Origin: Faucicola osloensis_C | GTDB lineage: Bacteria > Pseudomonadota > Gammaproteobacteria > Pseudomonadales > Moraxellaceae | Assembly (NCBI GenBank): GCA_019353055.1 | Contig: JABAHL010000005.1 | Location: 107,260-171,259 of the forward strand | Reading direction: 5' to 3' | Length of the DNA stretch: 64,000 bases | Shown: positions 1 through 10,544 of the stretch, one piece after another | How positions within the stretch are numbered: the first letter of the stretch is position 1 | Layout of the letters: every line of letters starts with the position of its first letter | The notes under the pieces: model-generated | Databases searched by the model: none | Seen by the model: only the letters and a program-made list of their open reading frames with translations | Told to the model about the DNA's origin: nothing | Position numbers and translations under genes: made by a program

Positions 1-1327
1 CCAAGATGCCGGTATCGACAATCCCATCATTATTGCTATCGACTAGCGGTGTGCGTCCATCACTGGCATATAGCTTTACACTCGCACATGCTGGCAATCC
101 TGCTGAGCTAACCGTTAAATTGAAGCTGTCCGTCGTGCTGCCAGTGTTCCAAATATAATCATCAAACAACACCTCTTGTCCAGCGTTGATAGCAGGTTTA
201 GTAGTTAAATTGTCGGGTGCTTGATTGGGGTTGCCATTATCACTACTGCTAGTTGACGTGACATTTGCAATGACGCCATAAGTATACTGATTGCGATAAA
301 TAACAGTGTTAGTCTTAGTAGTTCTGATGGCTGTAGTACCACTGACCGCATATTGACTATACTCTGCGGTATTTGCAATGGTTGCCAGCTTGATGTCATT
401 CACTGTTGCTTTAAAACTGACGACGCCTGTAGTTAAAGCTGGAATATTGGCCAATTCAAACTGTACCTGATTACCGACGACCTTGTATTTGATACCCGTA
501 TTGGCAGAGCTTTCGTTATCATCAGCCTCGGTTAATGTGCCACTACCATTGCTCCAGCTAGCGCTAGTACTTACATACCGTAAGCCCGAATCTAAAATAT
601 CTGTCACAATAAGCTTACCCGGCGCACTGCCATTATTAGTGTAGCTTAATGTGTATGTCACATCTTGAATACTATTGCCACTGCTCACACTTTGTGATTT
701 AGTCACTAAAATTACCGCATCATCAATAACTTGTGCGATATCGTTGACGCTTTGGGTGACACTACTTGAGGTTTTACTCGTTGCTGTTAAAGTAAAGTTT
801 GCTTGATTGGTCTTGCTAGCTGTCGAGGGTATCGTACCAGCAACGACAATCGATATTGATTCTCCAGCATCTAAAGATAAAGTAGACCCCGTGTTTAGTA
901 AGTTAATATTATCATCAGGAATACCATTTTGGTCACGGTCAGCATACACAGCCACATTAGTTAAATCAAAGTTGTCGTTTGATGCTTGCACCAGGTTAAG
1001 CGAGTAGCTATCAGCCACATTACCGGTATTAGTAAGAACGTGGGGAAAGTTTAACTTAGCACCAATGAGCCCTACTTGGTTTTGATTATTGGTAAGGCTT
1101 AGTGCGCGGACTTCCTGAATCACTAACGACACTGGGTTAGAATCAATGACTAAGGTATTGCCTTGTTCATCAATATAATCGCCGCTGGCAATATTGATAA
1201 TCTGACTACCGGGCAACGGCAGCCCTGCCCAAGCTGACGAGAAAGTAGTAAATAGCACCACTAATAGTAAATATTTACTGAACACACGACAAAATTTATT
1301 TTGCGCAGATGGGCAATAAAGCTGCAT
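1..1327 (-). CDS. Surface/exported protein with DUF11-like repeats (3' end beyond window)
   Basis: An uninterrupted minus-strand frame runs from an ATG at 1327 to base 1 with no stop, so the C-terminus lies outside the window. The first ~35 residues form a signal peptide: a basic stretch (KFCRVFSKY), a hydrophobic core (LLLVVLFTTF) and an SSAWA-like cleavage site. The mature part is rich in S, T, N and D and in beta-strand patterns. It contains phrases such as VTYTLSYTNNGSAPGKLIVTD, typical of DUF11 (conserved repeat domain) segments in large surface proteins, and calcium-loop-like DRDQNGIPDD and DSNNDGIVDTG. A weak AAGG lies about 11 nt before the ATG. Likely role: cell-envelope or adhesin-like protein; the exact function is not visible. 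It belongs to the chromosome outside the island. Confidence 0.75.
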   Translation of the reverse strand, partial: MQLYCPSAQNKFCRVFSKYLLLVVLFTTFSSAWAGLPLPGSQIINIASGDYIDEQGNTLVIDSNPVSLVIQEVRALSLTNNQNQVGLIGAKLNFPHVLTNTGNVADSYSLNLVQASNDNFDLTNVAVYADRDQNGIPDDNINLLNTGSTLSLDAGESISIVVAGTIPSTASKTNQANFTLTATSKTSSSVTQSVNDIAQVIDDAVILVTKSQSVSSGNSIQDVTYTLSYTNNGSAPGKLIVTDILDSGLRYVSTSASWSNGSGTLTEADDNESSANTGIKYKVVGNQVQFELANIPALTTGVVSFKATVNDIKLATIANTAEYSQYAVSGTTAIRTTKTNTVIYRNQYTYGVIANVTSTSSSDNGNPNQAPDNLTTKPAINAGQEVLFDDYIWNTGSTTDSFNLTVSSAGLPACASVKLYASDGRTPLVDSNNDGIVDTGIL

Positions 1328-1595
1328 ATGTGATTTTACCTTGTAGCAATATTTGTCAAAAAAATTAACTATTCTTATCGCAAAAATAATCAATCATTTA
1401 TATGTAACAGATACTTGATGTATTAAACTAAGTTTGTAAACTAAAGTATATATCTTTACGATAAATTGCTTTGTTTTAACAGTCAAGTGGTAATGAATTA
1501 ACATCAACATGTTATAAACTATTCATGCCTATCATCATACCTTCATAATTTTGTCATATTATCAGCATTTTTAATGCTCATTAGAGAGTCTCAAT

Positions 1596-2609
1596 ATGCC
1601 AAATAATCAGCCCACTGCTAATAGCAACCTTGTTATCAGCAATCATATCACCGATATGCTTGATGACTTACCCCAATCACAGTTTTTAAATGATGAAACC
1701 CTCAAAAACAATGATAGACTGCGCCAACAAATGCATGAAGACTTGATTGACAGCTATGATGAAGAGATTGAGTCCGAAATGGACGATTACATCCAAGACT
1801 ATCGTTATGACGGGCAGCCGTTAACCGACAGCGAAAAAATCGCCCGTCACGTCTATTTTAATGAATTGATTCGCTTGCAAAAAGAACTCATCAAACTCCA
1901 AGATTGGGTAGTGGCAACCGGTGAGCGCATCGTTGTCATCTTTGAAGGTCGCGACTCAGCGGGTAAAGGCGGCGCTATCAAACGTATCACCCAACGGCTC
2001 AATCCGCGCGTCTGCCGTGTGGCAGCCTTGCCTGCCCCCAATGACCGCGAAAAGACCCAATGGTATTTTCAGCGCTATGTCGCGCACCTGCCAGCGGCGG
2101 GCGAGATTGTGCTATTTGACCGTAGTTGGTACAACCGTGCTGGGGTTGAGCGCGTGATGGGATTTTGTACTGACGCGCAATACCAAGAGTTTTTTGAGTC
2201 GGTGCCAGAATTTGAGCGAATGCTGGTGCGTTCAGGCATTCGTCTGATTAAATATTGGTTCTCAATTTCAGATGATGAGCAAGAATCACGCTTTATGAGC
2301 CGTATTTATGACCCGCTCAAACAATGGAAACTCTCACCGATGGATTTAGAATCGCGTCGCCGCTGGGAGGATTATACCAAAGCCAAGGAAGTGATGTTTG
2401 AACGCACCCATATCCCTGAAGCTCGTTGGTGGATTGTCGAAGGCGATGATAAGAAAAAAGCACGTCTCAACTGCATCAACCATCTGCTCTCACAAATTCC
2501 CTATCAAGAAATACAACGGGATAATGTGGTATTGCCAGAACGCGAGCATCACGACAATTACCAACGTGAGCCGATTCCGGAAGATATGTACGTACCAAAT
2601 GTTTATTAA
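1596..2609 (+). CDS. ppk2: Polyphosphate kinase 2 (PPK2 family)
   Basis: A 337-aa protein with the PPK2 core. The Walker A region is FEGRDSAGKGG near residue 117, the Walker B region LFDRSWYNRAG near residue 172, followed by the lid with conserved RR and W residues (SRRRWEDYTKAKE). PPK2 enzymes move phosphate between polyphosphate and nucleoside (di)phosphates in the cytosol. The long acidic N-terminal extension (about 75 residues before the conserved region) is common in class I members. An AGAGAG precedes the ATG. It stands alone in the chromosomal part left of tRNA-Val. The exact substrate class (ADP/GDP or AMP) cannot be assigned from motifs alone. Confidence 0.93.
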   Translation: MPNNQPTANSNLVISNHITDMLDDLPQSQFLNDETLKNNDRLRQQMHEDLIDSYDEEIESEMDDYIQDYRYDGQPLTDSEKIARHVYFNELIRLQKELIKLQDWVVATGERIVVIFEGRDSAGKGGAIKRITQRLNPRVCRVAALPAPNDREKTQWYFQRYVAHLPAAGEIVLFDRSWYNRAGVERVMGFCTDAQYQEFFESVPEFERMLVRSGIRLIKYWFSISDDEQESRFMSRIYDPLKQWKLSPMDLESRRRWEDYTKAKEVMFERTHIPEARWWIVEGDDKKKARLNCINHLLSQIPYQEIQRDNVVLPEREHHDNYQREPIPEDMYVPNVY

Positions 2610-2733
2610 TTCGCGTTTACTAATTGAGCAAAAAAAGGATACGTTTTAACCGTGTCCTTTTTAATATAAAAGATAAGGTGTTTTTAACGTTTAAACATAC
2701 GCACTTGAAAACCACTAATTTTGCCATTTTTCA

Positions 2734-2967
2734 TCATATTTTCCATAGCAATAGTGGCGTCATCTTCGATGAGTAAAATGCGGCAACATGCAGCGGTACG
2801 AGAACCCACAGACTATTGCCACCATATTTTTCTAGTGCTTTTTGAAAATCGGCTTGCGGGATTTGTTCGTTTTTTGGGTGCGCCTGGCAGTTGGCTTCGG
2901 CAAATGCGCTGCTGGCTGATAACATAGCGAGTGCCAATAAGCCTGAAGTGATTAATGATTTTTTCAT
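2734..2967 (-). CDS. Small exported protein, C-terminus possibly frameshifted
   Basis: A 77-aa product with a clear signal peptide (MKKSLITSGLLALAMLSASS, cleavage after AFA). The mature start ANCQAHPKNEQIPQADFQKALEKYG resembles small PepSY-like periplasmic proteins of Moraxellaceae, which open with a CxxHPKxxW/I-type segment. After about residue 45 the sequence turns hydrophobic and loses resemblance. The -1/+1 frame reads on without a stop (ILLIEDDATIAMENMMKNGK...FKR) to a stop near 2689, so the natural gene may carry one indel. Alternatively the short form is real. Function unknown. Confidence 0.5.
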   Translation of the reverse strand: MKKSLITSGLLALAMLSASSAFAEANCQAHPKNEQIPQADFQKALEKYGGNSLWVLVPLHVAAFYSSKMTPLLLWKI

Positions 2968-3190
2968 AATGCCATCCTAAGTTTTTGATAAAATTGTCAG
3001 GTCACGGGATAAGGTGGATACTGAGGTATATCCGAGTGGCTGAGTGTATTAAAACAACCTAACCTTAACGAAAACTTAGCTGAAGATGGCGCAATAAAAA
3101 TTAAAGCGAAGAATTAAAACCACTTGCAAAAGCAAAATTTTTTGGTAAAATGGCACTCCTACTTACGCAAGTAGATGGTTAGACCCTTTT

Positions 3191-3267
3191 AGGCATATAG
3201 CTCAGTTGGTTAGAGCACCACCTTGACATGGTGGGGGTCGTCTGTTCGAGTCAGATTATGCCTACCA
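3191..3267 (+). tRNA. tRNA-Val(GAC)
   Basis: A 77-nt cloverleaf. The acceptor stem is AGGCATA/TATGCCT, the D stem GCTC/GAGC, and the anticodon stem CCACC/GGTGG with loop TTGACAT (anticodon GAC). The T arm is GTCTG-TTCGAGT-CAGAT and ACCA is encoded at the 3' end. It is the intact copy. The stretch from base 3220 onward is duplicated at the right end of the island, so this tRNA is the integration target. Confidence 0.95.
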
Positions 3268-3378
3268 TATTCCAAAAGCCCCAGTCGATTGATTGGGGCT
3301 TCTTTATTGCAGTGATATCAAGTGTTTACGTGGTTTTTAGAGAGTCAAAATTTTGACCACTTTTGTGATTTTGGGCAC
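3220..3378 (+). repeat. attL-side direct repeat: tRNA-Val 3' end plus downstream flank
   Basis: This 159-bp stretch recurs at 63356-63514 in the same orientation with no gaps. The first 82 bases are identical; I count 7 substitutions in the remainder. It contains the 3' part of tRNA-Val and the rho-independent terminator that follows. Duplication of a tRNA 3' end at both borders is the standard mark of a tyrosine-integrase-driven island. Confidence 0.9.
3276..3307 (+). terminator. Rho-independent terminator after tRNA-Val
   Basis: An inverted repeat AAGCCCCA / TGGGGCTT around a 10-nt loop, followed by TCTTTATT. The right-hand copy (63412-63443) has an uninterrupted T-run after the same hairpin. 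Confidence 0.8.
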
Positions 3379-3401
3379 CTTTTTCACTATAGAAATTGAA
3401 T

Positions 3402-3431
3402 GGTGACCAAAAGGTGACCATTTGGTGACCA
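3402..3431 (+). repeat. Three direct copies of GGTGACCA next to attL
   Basis: GGTGACCA occurs at 3402, 3413 and 3424, an 11-bp period (one helical turn). It sits directly inside the island border. GGTGACC is close to palindromic. The geometry suits protein binding, for example integrase arm sites; this role is inferred. Confidence 0.55.
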
Positions 3432-3518
3432 CGCATTTTTTTAAGACTTTTAATTTTACACCCACTTGTTTTTGGTCACTTTAGTAAAAATAAATAAACT
3501 TCACTGTTTTACTAATTA

Positions 3519-5046
3519 AGACTCAGCCGCCTGTGTGGCGGTGAATTCTGGAGCGTATTTGAATTTTTAATGTCAACCTTTCTAAGCCGCCTGTGTGGCG
3601 GTGAATTGTTGTTCGCTCGCTCGTGTGCGGTGCGAAGTTTTCTAAGCCGCCTGCGTGGCGGTGAATCGATTATTTCAGCTTTTGTTTTCATTTTTTCATT
3701 TCTAAGCCGCCTGTGTGGCGGTGAATGGTGTATTGATGGTGTTGCAAAAATTACAACATTTCTAAGCCGCCTGTGTGGCGGTGAATAAAGATAGGACTAC
3801 AAAGGGGGGAAGGGTTTATTTCTAAGCCGCCTGTGTGGCGGTGAATTTTAGTCATCAATCTTGCATAACTACTGCAAATTTCTAAGCCGCTTGTGTGGCG
3901 GTGAATTACAAAAGTGCTTAGGTGATAATCTGTATGGCTTTCTAAGCCGCCTGTGTGGCGGTGAATCTTACTAACCGCTTGCCACAAGTGCAGCTATTTT
4001 TCTAAGCCGCCTGTGTGGCGGTGAATACCAATTCCAAGTGAATATGAGTGGGTGTTAGTTTCTAAGCCGCCTGTGTGGCGGTGAATTGCCGCATCCACTA
4101 ACTGCCAAGCAATCGCACTTTCTAAGCCGCCTGTGTGGCGGTGAATCAACAGGCGAAAGTTGGCATTGCACAAAGTCATTTCTAAGCCGCCTGTGTGGCG
4201 GTGAATTCGCCAGTGCTTGAAAAACACAAAGCATAAGGTTTCTAAGCCGCCTGTGTGGCGGTGAATAGGCATTGGCATCGGCACTGGTTTTGGCTCAATT
4301 TCTAAGCCGCCTGTGTGGCGGTGAATATAACTGGGTGTCAGTTAAGTTGTAAATCCAATTTCTAAGCCGCCTGTGTGGCGGTGAATCTAATGCTAGTCCT
4401 AGCGGTTGGACTTTTTCGTTTCTAAGCCGCCTGTGTGGCGGTGAATTACACCAAATGATACACTAAAGTTTTAAAACTTTTCTAAGCCGCCTGTGTGGCG
4501 GTGAATAAAGGCTGACTTTTTACCATTTTACCTACCTTTTTCTAAGCCGCCTGTGTGGCGGTGAATAAGTAAAATCATTCGCCCATTTTTCGATAATATT
4601 TCTAAGCCGCCTGTGTGGCGGTGAATTTGCAAGTTTGAAAGACCATTAATAAATTCTTTTTCTAAGCCGCCTGTGTGGCGGTGAATCTAAAAGTCCTATT
4701 ACGTCAAAAATCGCAAAATTTCTAAGCCGCCTGTGTGGCGGTGAATCTTGCGATTTTAATATTCATAAATTCATCTTTTTTCTAAGCCGCCTGTGTGGCG
4801 GTGAATATGATGTAGGACGTGAGCGCCTAAAAGGTGTTTTTCTAAGCCGCCTGTGTGGCGGTGAATAACAAGATTGATGGCGTAGTGGGTCTTATCATTT
4901 TCTAAGCCGCCTGTGTGGCGGTGAATGGCGTAACGCAATAAATTCTTCTTTACTTAAATTTCTAAGCCGCCTGTGTGGCGGTGAATTGTCTTTGAGTGAG
5001 TGCAAGCGATACGCCACTTTTCTAAGCCGCCTGTGTGGCGGTGAAG
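3519..5046 (-). repeat. Old block of the array with the ACACA-loop repeat allele
   Basis: The first 25 repeats (3519 to 4986) carry loop ACACA and begin with ATTCA on the minus strand. Two single variants occur at 3639 (GCGTGG) and 3879 (CTTGTG). The 26th repeat (5019-5046) is a hybrid: it keeps the ACACA loop but already starts with CTTCA. All later repeats have ACATA and CTTCA. This block is leader-distal and therefore oldest. Confidence 0.9.
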
Positions 5047-6882
5047 CTAATCAGTGGTTATGGTATTGATTACTTGTATTTTCTAAGCCGCCTATGTGGC
5101 GGTGAAGGCTTGGGATAGATACCAACAAAAATTAATTACTTTCTAAGCCGCCTATGTGGCGGTGAAGTTTAGCCGCTCGAGATAGACGGCTCGCCTAAAT
5201 TTCTAAGCCGCCTATGTGGCGGTGAAGCATACCCCGATAAATACAATCAACTAAAGGTTTTTCTAAGCCGCCTATGTGGCGGTGAAGATACGCTAGACAA
5301 GCAGCTGACCAAAACACTATTTCTAAGCCGCCTATGTGGCGGTGAAGTGCGAGAGCTTGAAGAATTACCACCCGTTGAATTTCTAAGCCGCCTATGTGGC
5401 GGTGAAGGCAAGTTACGCGCCCAAGTACTCGAGCGCGATTTTCTAAGCCGCCTATGTGGCGGTGAAGTGCCAATATTTAAAGTTCTGCCTGAACCATCAT
5501 TTCTAAGCCGCCTATGTGGCGGTGAAGGTCGCACTTTACAAGTGGGGACTCGTGAAGGTTTTCTAAGCCGCCTATGTGGCGGTGAAGCTTATGGTTGTAT
5601 AAGACGAAACCATCCATTCGTTTCTAAGCCGCCTATGTGGCGGTGAAGTACATTGCAATGCGGCATCATCTAGTCAAGCGTTTCTAAGCCGCCTATGTGG
5701 CGGTGAAGGTTACCTGCTAAGTACAGTTGTGATTCAAATTTTTCTAAGCCGCCTATGTGGCGGTGAAGAAACACAGGTCAAAAGCAAGAGCGCACTACAT
5801 TTTCTAAGCCGCCTATGTGGCGGTGAAGGCCAAGAATGGCGATATACAGCCAGTAAGACATTTCTAAGCCGCCTATGTGGCGGTGAAGTGGATGATGGCA
5901 CATCAGGCGATACGGTCATTTTTCTAAGCCGCCTATGTGGCGGTGAAGAATAAAAAACCCCTGTAAACGCTGAATTTACATTTCTAAGCCGCCTATGTGG
6001 CGGTGAAGTTGGGTCTTTCATGGATTTTTGTATTTCTATTTTTTCTAAGCCGCCTATGTGGCGGTGAAGTATCAAGCAGCGCATCGCCTTCAATCTCTTG
6101 CTTTCTAAGCCGCCTATGTGGCGGTGAAGAATTCCCCTGCGGTAGTAGCACCAGGCAAAGCTTTCTAAGCCGCCTATGTGGCGGTGAAGAGTCACTTCAC
6201 CGATTCGCACTGGTTTTTTTATTTCTAAGCCGCCTATGTGGCGGTGAAGAGCCAACTATGCGATTACTACAGCATGACGTTTTTCTAAGCCGCCTATGTG
6301 GCGGTGAAGGCTTATTTAGTCAGTGAGAAATCGCCTGAAAATTTCTAAGCCGCCTATGTGGCGGTGAAGTATTTGGTGGATGAAGAAGGAGAATACTTTA
6401 ATTTCTAAGCCGCCTATGTGGCGGTGAAGCAAAGAATCAATAAAACCAAATTGGTCAAAATTTTCTAAGCCGCCTATGTGGCGGTGAAGTACTAGTGATT
6501 AACGCATTGCGGTCACCTTTTTTTCTAAGCCGCCTATGTGGCGGTGAAGCAAATTGGGAATCACTGGCTACAAATCCCCACTTTCTAAGCCGCCTATGTG
6601 GCGGTGAAGTAACTTATGCACCAGCCACATACACCTATGATTTTCTAAGCCGCCTATGTGGCGGTGAAGAAACACCGACCCCACTGTTGAAGCCATTTAT
6701 GATTTCTAAGCCGCCTATGTGGCGGTGAAGTGGATACCGCGCCCAAGTCATTTATCCAAGATTTTCTAAGCCGCCTATGTGGCGGTGAAGAGCGTATCGG
6801 GTTCCGCTATATGCCCCATTATTTTCTAAGCCGCCTATGTGGCGGTGAAGATCCGATGGCGCGAACTTGATAAAGGCGTCAC

Positions 6883-7122
6883 TTTCTAAGCCGCCTATGT
6901 GGCGGTGAAGTTGTCCACAGGCACAGGCAAGTCCGACCCCTTTTTCTAAGCCGCCTATGTGGCGGTGAAGTCCAAGGTTGATTCGCTTTCGCCCTGTGCA
7001 ATTTTCTAAGCCGCCTATGTGGCGGTGAAGTTGTCCACAGGCACAGGCAAGTCCGACCCCTTTTTCTAAGCCGCCTATGTGGCGGTGAAGTCCAAGGTTG
7101 ATTCGCTTTCGCCCTGTGCAAT
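6883..7122 (-). repeat. Tandem duplication of a two-spacer block in the array
   Basis: The spacer pair starting at 6911 (TTGTCCACAGGC...) and 6971 (TCCAAGGTTGAT...) is repeated exactly at 7031 and 7091. The duplicated unit is 120 bp. This is a recombination product between repeats rather than new acquisition. Confidence 0.95.
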
Positions 7123-10064
7123 TTTCTAAGCCGCCTATGTGGCGGTGAAGCCCTTAGATTACAAGCTGGATATTTTCAATCATTTCTAAGCCGCCTATGT
7201 GGCGGTGAAGGGTCAATGGTACACTTCGGCTCACCTTGCCTTTTTCTAAGCCGCCTATGTGGCGGTGAAGACGCAAGCGTGTGTTTGCTATCGTCGATTT
7301 TTTTCTAAGCCGCCTATGTGGCGGTGAAGTTTTGGTGCGTTTCGACAGCATCGATTTTTTTTTCTAAGCCGCCTATGTGGCGGTGAAGCATATGTTTTTA
7401 GATGAGTTTGAGCCTTACCATTTCTAAGCCGCCTATGTGGCGGTGAAGCCAAAAACTTACGCTCTCTTGAATCCATGCGTTTTCTAAGCCGCCTATGTGG
7501 CGGTGAAGAGTCTTGTCAGGTGCCCCAGTGGTCGCACATATTTCTAAGCCGCCTATGTGGCGGTGAAGGCTACGACACGAGCCGAGCGAGATGTTACCCA
7601 TTTCTAAGCCGCCTATGTGGCGGTGAAGTTTTAGTAGCCAAGATATTTTTTGCTATTTCTTTTCTAAGCCGCCTATGTGGCGGTGAAGGGATTGGTAAAC
7701 ATGTTGGGAAGATTTTACGATTTCTAAGCCGCCTATGTGGCGGTGAAGGCGCAGTGGGCGAAATGGCGCTTAGATGGACGTTTCTAAGCCGCCTATGTGG
7801 CGGTGAAGTTTTGACTTGCTTGTTGATGACTCGCCTATTTTTTCTAAGCCGCCTATGTGGCGGTGAAGTTGGCACATCATCGACATCGAGCGAATGGGTT
7901 TTTCTAAGCCGCCTATGTGGCGGTGAAGCCTATGAAGAAGCGCGTATTAACCGTATCGCATTTCTAAGCCGCCTATGTGGCGGTGAAGTTGAGAATCTGT
8001 CCGATTGGGTCGGACTGCAATTTCTAAGCCGCCTATGTGGCGGTGAAGTATCACCCAACTGTTTGCCCTTTTCATATCCACTTTCTAAGCCGCCTATGTG
8101 GCGGTGAAGCGTTTGGTTGGGTGACGAAAGTTTATCAATACTTTCTAAGCCGCCTATGTGGCGGTGAAGAGGAATTGGCAAGGCAAACTTAGCGCCCTGT
8201 GTTTCTAAGCCGCCTATGTGGCGGTGAAGTGTTTGACTCTATGCTTGATAAGGTCATATCATTTCTAAGCCGCCTATGTGGCGGTGAAGAAGTGTTTAAG
8301 CGTGGTTGGCAAATCATTCGCTTTCTAAGCCGCCTATGTGGCGGTGAAGAAAATAACCGAGGAAGAAATGCTAACCCCATCATTTCTAAGCCGCCTATGT
8401 GGCGGTGAAGTGTAACGTGGGGATTTTTAACGGTGAGCGTTATTTCTAAGCCGCCTATGTGGCGGTGAAGCGCAACATTCGCCACAAGAACCATCTTCAT
8501 AATTTCTAAGCCGCCTATGTGGCGGTGAAGTAGCCTTGCTGTCTGGGTTTAAGACAGGCTTATTTCTAAGCCGCCTATGTGGCGGTGAAGTATCTAAGCC
8601 AGAGGATAAAACCTGTGAAGCTTTTCTAAGCCGCCTATGTGGCGGTGAAGTAAAAAAAGATGAACCCGTTACCTGTCCTGCTTTTCTAAGCCGCCTATGT
8701 GGCGGTGAAGTCGCAACATTCACCACAAGAACCATCTTCATCATTTCTAAGCCGCCTATGTGGCGGTGAAGATGGGCTTCAACATTTCAAGCGCATCACA
8801 AAGTTTCTAAGCCGCCTATGTGGCGGTGAAGATCGCTTTCGCTCATGATTTCTTCTTCGACATTTTCTAAGCCGCCTATGTGGCGGTGAAGCACATTACC
8901 ACATTTTGTTATTTATTCGCTCTTTTCTAAGCCGCCTATGTGGCGGTGAAGACCACAAAGGCGGCTTGCTTGCAGGTCGCTAATTTCTAAGCCGCCTATG
9001 TGGCGGTGAAGGCTTTGTCAACTTCAGTATTGGTTAGTGGCTTTTTCTAAGCCGCCTATGTGGCGGTGAAGTTTGACCAAGGCTTGCAGAACAGACACCG
9101 GCGTTTCTAAGCCGCCTATGTGGCGGTGAAGAAAAATACATTGACGAATCGAAAATTTTAGCATTTTCTAAGCCGCCTATGTGGCGGTGAAGTTTTCAAA
9201 AAAGGCGATGAAATTATTGTCATATTTCTAAGCCGCCTATGTGGCGGTGAAGATAGCTTGGGTAGTAGGTTAATCTTTTAGGACTTTCTAAGCCGCCTAT
9301 GTGGCGGTGAAGTGTCGTAGATTTTGTCAGCAAGGGTAGGTATATTTCTAAGCCGCCTATGTGGCGGTGAAGGATGAAGCCCAATATTTTGACGCTTTCA
9401 TGAATTTCTAAGCCGCCTATGTGGCGGTGAAGACCAAAGTGAAAAACATAGGCATCTCACCAATTTTCTAAGCCGCCTATGTGGCGGTGAAGACTCCAGC
9501 CGATGGCATCAATAACGCTATCGATTTCTAAGCCGCCTATGTGGCGGTGAAGCAGCTAATCGGATCAGCTCAGGCGGACAATGTTTTCTAAGCCGCCTAT
9601 GTGGCGGTGAAGTATGTCCGACAACAACAACTCGAAACCGCCTATTTCTAAGCCGCCTATGTGGCGGTGAAGGCATTGGCGATAAACTTGGTGTCTTGCA
9701 ATTTTTTCTAAGCCGCCTATGTGGCGGTGAAGCAATTTGCTGCTCTTTGCCTGTGAGCTGTGGCTTTCTAAGCCGCCTATGTGGCGGTGAAGAAACTGTT
9801 TGAAGAAACTACCAAAGGTGTGATTTTCTAAGCCGCCTATGTGGCGGTGAAGTGTGCTTGTTGGCGTTTCTCAATCAATTGTTTTTTCTAAGCCGCCTAT
9901 GTGGCGGTGAAGTTTTCAAACCTTCAAAGATGCGGTTCTCTTTGTTTCTAAGCCGCCTATGTGGCGGTGAAGACATTCACCACAAGAAGAACTTTCATCT
10001 TCTGTTTCTAAGCCGCCTATGTGGCGGTGAAGCTTGTGAAGCTGGCTATGTAAAAAATTCGGCT

Positions 10065-10544
10065 TTTCTAAGCCGCCTATGTGGCGGTGAAGTTGTCGAT
10101 TGCTTGGGCTATAGTGCATTGTTTTTTCTAAGCCGCCTATGTGGCGGTGAAGTTGCTGGCGTTCAGTTCGCTGAAAAGGCTGATTTTCTAAGCCGCCTAT
10201 GTGGCGGTGAAGCTAAGGTGTGTTCTACAAGTTGTCATCTTGCATTTCTAAGCCGCCTATGTGGCGGTGAAGGTAATGGGCCTTGAAGTCTTTGATATGG
10301 GTTTTTTCTAAGCCGCCTATGTGGCGGTGAAGTTGTCGATTGCTTGGGCTATAGTGCATTGTTTTTTCTAAGCCGCCTATGTGGCGGTGAAGTTGCTGGC
10401 GTTCAGTTCGCTGAAAAGGCTGATTTTCTAAGCCGCCTATGTGGCGGTGAAGCTAAGGTGTGTTCTACAAGTTGTCATCTTGCATTTCTAAGCCGCCTAT
10501 GTGGCGGTGAAGGTAATGGGCCTTGAAGTCTTTGATATGGGTTT
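10065..10544 (-). repeat. Tandem duplication of a four-spacer block in the array
   Basis: Four consecutive spacers starting at 10093, 10153, 10213 and 10273 recur in the same order at 10333, 10393, 10453 and 10513, giving an exact 240-bp duplication. Homologous recombination or replication slippage between repeats explains it. Confidence 0.95.

Noticed and set aside
2721..2927. A 68-codon plus-strand frame
   Set aside because: It is antisense to the exported protein that has a convincing signal peptide on the minus strand.
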